Shown here in pieces: positions 56,952 to 64,000 of a DNA stretch of 64,000 nt (positions within the stretch are counted from its first letter, which is position 1; each line of letters starts with the position of its first letter). Made by a program: the position numbers and the translations under genes. This DNA is from Liquidambar formosana (lineage: Eukaryota > Streptophyta > Magnoliopsida > Saxifragales > Altingiaceae). The DNA is taken from assembly GCA_039720395.1 (NCBI GenBank), contig CM077831.1, positions 4,134,003 through 4,198,002 of the forward strand. The letters are read 5' to 3'. The notes beneath the pieces are model-generated. The model saw nothing but the letters and a program-made list of their open reading frames with translations. It did not search any database and was not told the origin of the DNA.

Positions 56952-57622
56952 AGAGAATCGTTCCATTATATATGAGAGAATCGTTCCATTGAAACATAGT
57001 ATACACCCATCAATATCTTTCTATATAAATCATATTTCACCGATCCAATCACTAGATTACATATTCTTGTCATGTACACCATGCATGTCAAATTTCAAGT
57101 TAATTGGATATTAAGAGTTATGTCTAGTATCATCTATAAAATATTCGAAATTAAAGTTTTATTTATTAAAAGAAATATAAGTTTACGAATGAAATACTTT
57201 CCAATATTTTATTAACTTAAAAAAGCAAAATATGATTTCTATAAAAAGATATGGACTAGTAAAAATGTAAAAAGTTTTAGATCAATTTTTTTTTTGTTTT
57301 TTTTTTTTTTGGTGATATCTCTATATTCTCGTTTTAATATAGGGGAAATATCCAAATCCCTAAAAAATACAATCATATCCAAAAACCCCATAAAATAATC
57401 ATATCCATTAACTCTAATCTGTTAACTTTTTGTTAACTGCTATGAAAAAAAAAAAAAAAAAAAGGATCCGACTAAAATATCCTTCTTTAACTCTAATATG
57501 TTTAATAACAAAAATACCCATTTAATTGAATTTCCCATTTTACCCCTCTTTTTTCCTAAACGTGCATATTGCATACCGTTGCCTCACTCCTCTTTCTCTT
57601 CCCCCATGTGCAATAAACTACT

Positions 57623-57624
<2 letters not shown>

Positions 57625-57658
<34 letters not shown>
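57625..57658. repeat. (CT)n microsatellite inside the MULE
   Basis: About 16 CT units; it produces a false Arg-Glu repeat in the minus-strand frame. Confidence 0.88.
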
Positions 57659-57662
<4 letters not shown>

Positions 57663-57664
57663 CC

Positions 57665-57960
57665 ACCATCCATGTGAATGTAGGCAATTTTAGGCCGCAG
57701 AATACTCTAGCGAAGCATGCCAAATCATCATCACTACCCAAGGAAATCATTACGCTACTCTTTCTAGGGACTAGGTATTTCAATGATATCGTAGAAGCAT
57801 CTTCTACATTAGAACTTGTAGCTACTTGAGATAGGAATGAACTAAATTCCATTTCTTCATCAAGTTCAAAAGCATGTGCTTCTCCCCCTACATATATCTC
57901 CCTGCTTTCCTTGTCAACGAACTTGCCACCAATTACAAATGACTACAAGCTTTGGAGCCA
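57665..57960 (-). pseudogene. PB1-domain N-terminal remnant of a MULE transposase
   Basis: On the minus strand from about 57955 the translation reads K-L-V-V-I-C-N, then after a one-base shift near 57924 G-G-K-F-V-D-K, Y-V-G-G-E-A-H-A-F-E-L-D, F-S-S-F-L-S-Q-V, I-S-L-K-Y-L-V-P and S-D-D-D-L. This order matches the PB1-type N-terminus of plant MULE/MUSTANG transposases (G-G-x-F, G-G-x-A-H-A-I, L-K-Y-x-L-P-G, x-D-x-D-L). The zinc and catalytic parts are absent, so the element is a deletion derivative. Confidence 0.7.
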
Positions 57961-58766
57961 TCACATGGGGTTGTAAGAAAAATAGGGAAATGGGCACTAC
58001 ATTTATATATTACTATCGAATCTCTCTCATTCTCTATTCATATATTATTATTATATATTATATATATGCATGCATATATAAAAAAACAGGGATGGAGATT
58101 TTTCAAATGAATTTAAAAGAACCCATCACATGGGGTTGTCAAATTGGGAGAAGATGCATAAAAATAGAGTAAAAAGTTATTGCATTACATGGGAAAAAGA
58201 GGTTGCTGCACATGGGGGAAAAGAGAAGCAGAGTGAAAAAGTAGAGAGAAAGTATATGGGGGCTACGCACATGGGGCAAGCGAAAGAAAGATGAGAAAGA
58301 CCCACTACTGCTAATGTGAGAGGTGGCTCAAAGAAGATGCTTTGTTTAATGTTTGACAGGGTTTCCTTCTTCCATGTGTAGAGTAGAGAATAATTAATTA
58401 CAGATAGTTAATTCTATTTTAATTACCCCGAAAGGATAAAAATGAAAATTCAATTAAATGGGTATTTTCATCAGTAAACATATTAATGCATGTTAAAGCA
58501 GGGTATTTTAGTCGGATTACTCTTTTTTTTAACAGCAGTAAACAAGAAGTTAACTTATTAGAGTTAAAAGATATGATTATCTTTTTTTCGGGTTAGATGG
58601 ATAAAAAAAATATTTTATGGGGTTTTTGGATATGATTTTATTTTTTAGGGAGGTTTTGGATATTTCCCCTTTAATATATTCCCTAATTCACCTTTTGCCG
58701 ATGAAAGAAAAAGAAAAAATGGGAAAAGCCCCAATCACAGATCATAAATTAAACTAAAGGAAACAT

Positions 58767-59130
58767 TTCATTGAGTCAAAATCTTCTGCCCCTTGTTTGT
58801 CTCTCTTCTCCAGCCCCTAATTAAGTAGCGCCACATAGCAACTCATTTTTCGTCAGGTAGTACTATAGGTAACAACTAAATACAATAACAAAAAACAACA
58901 ACCGTAGTGGCATTCTCTAACAGACAGCTATTAACACTCCCTTGATTATTATAGGATATACCAACTTAACTTACTACATCAGATGCTGTAATTGGTTGCT
59001 GTATGTAGCATTTCTCATCTCATTAATTAAAACTGGATATTTTTCATTGAGTGCAGATCTTTTGGCCCCATTATATATCTCTCTTCTCTAGCCCCCCAAT
59101 TATGTGGTGCCATGTAGCAACTCATTTCTC
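58767..59130. repeat. 85-bp direct repeats flanking a MITE
   Basis: TTTCATTGAGT...GCAACTCATTT at 58767-58850 and again at 59042-59130, about 80% similar, bracketing the MITE at 58854-59019. Confidence 0.65.
58854..59019 (-). mobile_element. MITE copy 1
   Basis: About 166 bp. The complement of this copy matches 60654-60829 along its length. The ends form an imperfect inverted repeat of about 25 bp (GGTAGTACTATAGGTAACAA / AGAAATGCTACATACAGCAA). Confidence 0.7.
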
Positions 59131-60653
59131 TCATAGCATCAGTATTCGCGTCTTTTTCCTGCTCTCTCGCATCTCTCTCTTATTGGCTTATCAGATCTGC
59201 GACATCACGAGCCTAGCAAACCAAAGTGGTCACACCACGTTGCCAAACCATACCAGTGAGATGACGCTCTTCAAATTCATTGGTTATGTATATATACACT
59301 AAATTTCGGAGCACACGCCAAAAAAAAAAGGTAATAATAAAAGAAAAAATTGTAACAAAGATTTCTTAAAAATAATACTGAAAAAAGTGATAAAAAAAAA
59401 ATTTTAATTCAAATTGAAGAAAAAAATATGCTATTAAGTGCTTAAGGAAAGTAGTCATAATAGAGAGAAACCACCTCTATTATCTTAATTGACTATTTTA
59501 ATCCTATTTTTATTTTTTATTTATTTTATTTAAAAAATTTATGAGGATCATTTGGTACTTCACGCTTTATATTCAACCAAAATTACAAACGCTTTCTATA
59601 GAAGTATATATTGATGATATCTATGTCCACACATATATATTATTAATTATACACACATTCTTCTTGTGGTTAAAGAATTGCCGGTTGAAGCATTCTTATT
59701 GATGAAAGTAATGATTGTTCCCAATAAAGATGTGCATGGGTCGGTTTGGAGCGGTTTAGGAGTAAAATATCAACCAACCAACCAATGGCGGGTTACAAAA
59801 TTTCCAACCCGCCACCAAACCATATGTGCTAAAAACCGATGGGTTGATTGATTTTTTGGGCAGTTTGTCAACAACGGTTTGGGCGAGTTTGACGGTTTCT
59901 ATCGTGCCTTTTTTAATTGGATCTTTTCTAATATATATTGGGCCTTAATTGATGAGTTGTAAATAAATCTAAAAAATTTAACTATTTCGTTGGTTATGTA
60001 AAGCTTGCTATACACTTTCACAATATCTTAATGCCAAACAAGTAAATTATAACTTTGTGAGAATAAACAGCCAATCAATGTAAATGAAATTAGAGATAAC
60101 GTTAAATTAATTAGCTTCAAATCTTGCTGGAAAACACAAAACAATCCAATTCCGTGTTTCAAAATGAGGACTTGGTATGTGAATCATGTCATATCTTAAT
60201 GAGTTGATGTGCGACTTGAGTATGTGAATCGTGTCATATCTTATTAAGTTGATATGCATCGTTTGGAGACTTCGGAATTTAAGGCAAGTTATCCATTTGG
60301 CTATCAATAATTGTGATAAGAAGATTTTTATATTTGATTTTTATAATTTTATACATATGTAATCATTAAAAGCGGGTCAGTTTGGTTTATTGGCGATTTG
60401 ACAATGTTTAACCCGTCAACCAAACCAAACTACTAATTTTATTACTTAATTCACCCAAACCGCACTGCTTAACCTCTCAAACCACCTGGGTTGGTGTGGA
60501 ATAAAGCGAATTGAGTTCATGAGAGCTAGTTGGAATTAAAGGTAGATTTGGCCAAAGAATCACCAGTGAAACCTAAAAATTTTATCAAACTCTCTCTTAA
60601 TTATGGTTTTCTTCAACCAGCTATGGGTTTTCAAAAAAGGAAGTCAAACTATG
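59131..60653. other. Gene-free stretch with minor repeats
   Basis: A-rich runs at 59315-59400. GGTCGGTTTGGAGCGGTTTA (59737) and the opposite-sense AACCAAACCAAAC/CCCAAACCGC blocks near 60420-60465 may be ends of a decayed DNA transposon. A 45-bp direct repeat, GTATGTGAATCRTGTCATAT, lies at about 60176 and 60221. No credible ORF. Confidence 0.4.
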
Positions 60654-60829
60654 GATGAGAAATACTACATATAGCAACCAATTGAAGCAACTAATTGCAG
60701 AAACTAATATGACATGCTAAGTTGGTATATCATAATAACCAAGGGAATGCTAATGGTTGTCTGTTAAAGAATGTTACATCAGTTACTGTTTTTTATTATT
60801 GTATTTAGTTGCTACCTATAACACTACCT
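60654..60829 (+). mobile_element. MITE copy 2
   Basis: Inverted relative to copy 1 (58854-59019), with the same ends and interior blocks (AAGTTGGTATATC, ATTGTATTTAGTTGCTACCT). Non-coding. Confidence 0.7.
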
Positions 60830-61183
60830 AATATAAATTAAAGAAACACCGAAACTAGATTGACATATGGGTTTATATTGGCTAGCGACTGTTGGCGGGT
60901 CGAAGGAGAGAAGATACAAACTGGTAAAGTCTACATTTTTCTCCAATTTTCCCTTTTTTTTTTTCTTTTTTTTCTCAAGGAAGGAAAGAATAAAAAAGAC
61001 AAACATACATTTGATGGTGAGCCCTCAGTCAATTGGTCAGGATTATGTTGCGACTTCTTATCGTACTGATAGTGTGAGTCTAAGCGGGAACACACTATGG
61101 TTGGACTTCATAATTTATTTATTTTGGACAATTGATAGAATTTATACATGCCCTTAATCTTCAAATATCATTTTAACTCCACA

Positions 61184-61207
61184 TGGGTGTGTGTGTGTGT
61201 TGGTGTG
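61184..61207. repeat. (TG)n microsatellite
   Basis: Short, interrupted GT run in otherwise unremarkable AT-rich DNA. Confidence 0.75.
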
Positions 61208-61559
61208 TGTTCTTAAATCATTTAGCACAAAACAAACAAACACTCGATATTAATAAATGAGTATTAACGCTTCTTTTTAACTTTATACTCAAAATTGCTC
61301 ACTCAATAAGAAAAGAGAATGCCAACGGACTATCATACCATTGGTGATCTTGAGTCTATTTCATTTACCGGTTCTTTATTATACCAAAGACAGAAAACAA
61401 ACCCTACAACATGGAAAACTCACCATACCCAACCGAGACTATATATATTATACATGTACGTTCTCCGCCAAACAATTTATGATAAAAGTGAACTGGAGAA
61501 TATTAACTCATAAACATCAAATATGTTCTCTAGGCAATTTTTGATAGCTACTCACGAGT

Positions 61560-62000
61560 TATCGCACGCCCAAATCTGGCCGCAATTTGCACATATATTT
61601 CAAATACCACCGCCAGGGTTTGGACATGTGCTAGCTATGGCCTGAGTTGTGACCATCGTAATTGTTTTGAGGCTTATACAAGAGGATTGGCGCAGGCAGT
61701 CTTCTCGACAAAGTGGACTTCAGGATTGGGAAGTGACGGTTGCTTTACTACTTGAGGTTGAGGTGTATATGTAATTATATATATTTATCACCTTGAGCGA
61801 ATTTCGAATTCTTGAATGAAGCACCTCCTTGAACACTAAACTGATTAGCAGTAGGGCAAACCTGTACGCGACGAGGAGTTGTAGACGTGGAATTGCCTTG
61901 ACCAAAATCCGAACCCTCTATTGTAAAACCACCTACAATGCTTATGGTATTCAACGAAGTCCCGCTCCGCAAATGCTCCCCTAGCTCAACCTGCAGTACC
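61560..62000 (-). pseudogene. Unidentified gene fragment with splice-like borders
   Basis: On the minus strand an open stretch (61998 to about 61795) follows a CTGCAG acceptor-like site and ends at CAAG|GTGATA. It starts V-E-L-G-E-H-L-R-S-G-T-S and is G/S/T-rich. Further down are Y-D-G-H-N-S-G and, in a shifted frame, N-I-C-A-N-C-G-Q-I-W-A with a CxxC pair. Related to 31836-32066. A TATA-like box (CCTATAAATATAG, minus, about 62266-62279) lies upstream. I do not recognise the family. Confidence 0.4.
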
Positions 62001-62355
62001 ATAGCTTAATTTAGAGAACTGCTGATTCATCAGTTTTATTCACCCGTATGGTGTAGGATTCAAATGGGTATGTGTGGATCACTGGATCTCACACCCTATT
62101 AGTACATGAATTAGAATATGATAAAATAAGATGGGTGAAATTGCATTACAGAGCAATGCGATTTCACATAAACAGAGCGCGGTAGAATACCTTTTACCAA
62201 ACTCAAAATCCAACAGATGACTTGGAGAGAATCTATTTGTCCTAATGGGGAATCTGAATTTAAGATCTATATTTATAGGTGAAATTGGACAGCTGAGAAA
62301 ATTGGACAGTGGTGGATAGCCTGAACTCAATGCGTGGTACTATTATTATCATCTA

Positions 62356-62705
62356 AGAAGCACGACACGTGACACGCGACACGGTTACGACACAATACAA
62401 ACCAAATCTTCAAACCTTAGGACACCACACGACACGACGAAGACACGTTATAAACAAAACGCATATTTTATGTATATAGGTAGATAATATCATATAACAT
62501 TACATCTCTCATTCAAGATGCATATTTTGTACTGTTTTTGGAAACCCTAGTTGAGTTATTTATTGATAAAATAAGACAAAAATGAAAATGAAGATTAGAA
62601 AGACAAAAAAATGGAAAGAGAGATGTCTGACGTCTTATGTTGAAAGTGTTTGGGAAGAGTGCCGTGTCCGATACGGCACCTCTAGAGAAGTGTTTGTGCT
62701 TCTTA
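62356..62705. mobile_element. Possible small element with AAGAAGCAC ends
   Basis: The left AAGAAGCACGACACGTGACA and the complement of the right end AAGAAGCACAAACACTTCTC are similar for about 15 bp. ACACG-rich blocks lie at 62365-62450 and GTGCCGTGTCCGATACGGCA at 62661. TSD not found. Confidence 0.35.
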
Positions 62706-62814
62706 TATTATTAATATTATTTTTTTTTCTTTTGGCCTTAATTTCCAAACAAGTAAATTTTATAAAATTAATTTTTAGTTCATTTTCATTTGCGATATAA
62801 GTACAAAATAGATG

Positions 62815-62960
62815 TTGAATAACTCCTAAGTTTAATAGCCACCTAACGACCCGGCTAAGTTATTTAACATGAATTCTTATTAAGGGGAAACGAAACAAAT
62901 GCGGTTAAATTTCAAATTTTGATCTTTTGAATCCTTAATTACACCATGCATATACAACAT
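62815..62960. repeat. Dispersed repeat shared with 29346-29500
   Basis: Same order of blocks as the copy next to the Gypsy-A LTR: GTTTAATAGCCACC, CCGGCTAAG, ACATGAATTCTTATTA, TTACACCATGCAT. Confidence 0.5.
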
Positions 62961-63271
62961 ATGGATACAAAAACATGTTGGCCTGTTTTCACATAATCCT
63001 CTAAAAAATGATTGCATTGTTTCTAGACAATTTACATATTTAGCAATTAGTGCCGCTATTAATCATTGTTTGCAAAACTAAACACAAAAACGTCACATCA
63101 TCACTGTTAATTTCACGAACAACAATTAAAGGTGGGGCAAACTGCTAGTAAGAAAGCTTAACATTAGGGGGTTTTCTCATAGTGCTATGAAGTCTTAACT
63201 TATACGGAGTAGTAAGAAAGCTATCTTTCAATCTTTAACAGTTGCTTCTTGATTAAGGGAATCTTATTTTA

Positions 63272-64000
63272 CTAGATAAAGTAAACATGCGTTGCCCACG
63301 AATATTTTTAATTAATACTAATTATATTAAAAAGATAGATAAATACTCGAGGAATTCATTTTTTTTATACAGAAAAAAAAAAATCGAATTTTTTTTTTAA
63401 TATAAAAAATGTATAATTTTTAATCAAAGTTGGGAAAAAAAATCATAGATATATAGACTAAAAAAATCTCAGAAATAACGTATTATATAGATCTATGAAT
63501 ATCCAAGAGAATTCCATGTTGTCATCCTTTTCTTTTTCTTTTTTTTTTCATAAAAAAGAATAATCAAAGTTGAACCACTGCACCCATATAATATTTTATA
63601 ATTTTAATAAAGAAAAAGAATGAATCTGAGTTCAAGTCTACGAAAATGTCTTTCAATTCGAGTATTTAAGAATGTCTTTAATCGGTTATGAAGAAATAAG
63701 AGAGACATGAAGTGGAGAAAGTTGAGGGGGAAAAAAATGAAGAACAAGACCCACATATCAACAAATTCGATTTTTTGTTATTTTGGGTAAACAGATAATA
63801 AAACAAAAACGTATACTATTGGCAGTGGAGGAGCATGGTGAGATACCTTTAGAAAGATGCGGCCTTGTTCTTCGAGCTCAAGAACAACTTTCGTATCATC
63901 CTTCGCATTCTTGCTTCGTTCGTAGCACAATATTAAATTAGGAAAAGGGCAATTGAAGCACCATTTATTTACTTGGAGTTCTTCATCAAAAAATTTCCTC
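63272..64000 (-). mobile_element. Helitron 3' end, minus strand, body running off the right edge
   Basis: Minus strand CGTGGGCAACGCATG (63286-63300) is a hairpin-like terminus, followed by TTTACTTTAT and CTAG (63272-63275), then T, the typical Helitron 3' signature. The DNA to 64000 is AT-rich with no ORF; the 5' end is outside. Confidence 0.6.

Larger units (their letters stand above)
57342..58669. mobile_element. Mutator-like element (1328 bp) with long TIRs and 9-bp TSD
   Basis: Ends GGGGAAATATCC and GGATATTTCCCC. The two arms align over about 220 bp (AATCATATCCAAAAACCCCATAAAAT-type blocks, TTAACTCTAAT, CCGACTAAAATA, AAATACCCATTTAATTGAAT). The flanks 57333-57341 and 58670-58678 are both TTTAATATA. 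Long TIRs plus a 9-bp TSD identify a MULE. Inside is a transposase N-terminal remnant on the minus strand and a CT microsatellite. Confidence 0.93.

Noticed and set aside
56767..57006. 79-codon ORF with an Arg-Glu repeat
   Set aside because: Translated CT microsatellite.
57876..58172. 98-codon plus-strand ORF in the MULE
   Set aside because: No domain; the opposite strand has the recognisable PB1 relic.
62079..62330. 83-codon ORF as a host exon
   Set aside because: Starts inside an unannotated region downstream of a TATA-like box, but no motif or conserved frame; at most a leader of the fragment at 61560-62000.

Overview
The window is about 64 kb of repeat-dominated plant nuclear DNA. A flowering plant, probably a eudicot, is suggested by Ty1/copia elements primed by the initiator-Met tRNA, Ty3/gypsy elements of the Tat lineage (two RNase H domains plus an antisense plant-mobile-domain gene), a Mutator-like element carrying a PB1-domain transposase remnant, Helitron termini, and abundant AT-rich MITEs and microsatellites. 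I see no intact host gene, rRNA, tRNA gene or CRISPR array. Nearly every long open frame belongs to a transposable element.

Layout. (1) 1-29.3 kb is a nest of LTR retrotransposons. The oldest layer is a minus-strand gypsy element (Gypsy-A): its 5' LTR is about 28490-29345, followed by PBS and gag. Its gag is split by two insertions of one copia family. One copia copy is on the minus strand (5' LTR 6254-7913, body running off the left edge). The other is on the plus strand (8946-28247, TSD TAATG) and itself contains a third, much younger copy of the same family (11201-20834, TSD CATAA). All three copia bodies carry the same decayed pol, yet the youngest copy has almost identical LTRs, so the family looks non-autonomous and mobilised in trans. 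(2) 29.3-39.6 kb is gene-free: a TRIM-like tandem, a MITE with long inverted repeats, two probably nested Helitrons, a Stowaway-like MITE, a tRNA-like trimeric tandem repeat and simple repeats. (3) 39.65-51.93 kb is a complete but decayed minus-strand Tat-lineage gypsy element (Gypsy-B) with LTRs, PBS, gag, protease, RT, RNase H, extra RNase H and integrase. Between pol and the 3' LTR it carries an antisense plant-mobile-domain (PMD) gene with a probable spliceosomal intron. (4) 52.0-55.18 kb is a short gypsy derivative (Gypsy-C) with a perfect TSD (GTAAC), near-identical LTRs and only an N-terminal gag-like ORF. (5) 55.2-64 kb is gene-free: tandem duplications, CT and TA microsatellites, a 1.33-kb Mutator-like element with about 220-bp TIRs and a perfect 9-bp TSD, two copies of one MITE, an unidentified spliced-looking gene fragment related to one at 31.8 kb, and a Helitron 3' end.

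Working together: the LTR elements form an insertion chronology (Gypsy-A, then the two copia copies in its gag, then the inner copia). Gypsy-C has gag-leader, PBS and LTR features resembling Gypsy-B and was probably mobilised by a relative of it. Premature stops in Gypsy-B are mostly TAG where CAG or TGG is expected, which suggests decay by deamination of methylated CHG sites. Nothing here is convincingly a new biological system. The most unusual items are the antisense intron-containing PMD gene inside the Tat element, the copia stem-loop repeats with a constant loop and changing stems, and the copia family that nests in itself and still moves with a dead pol.
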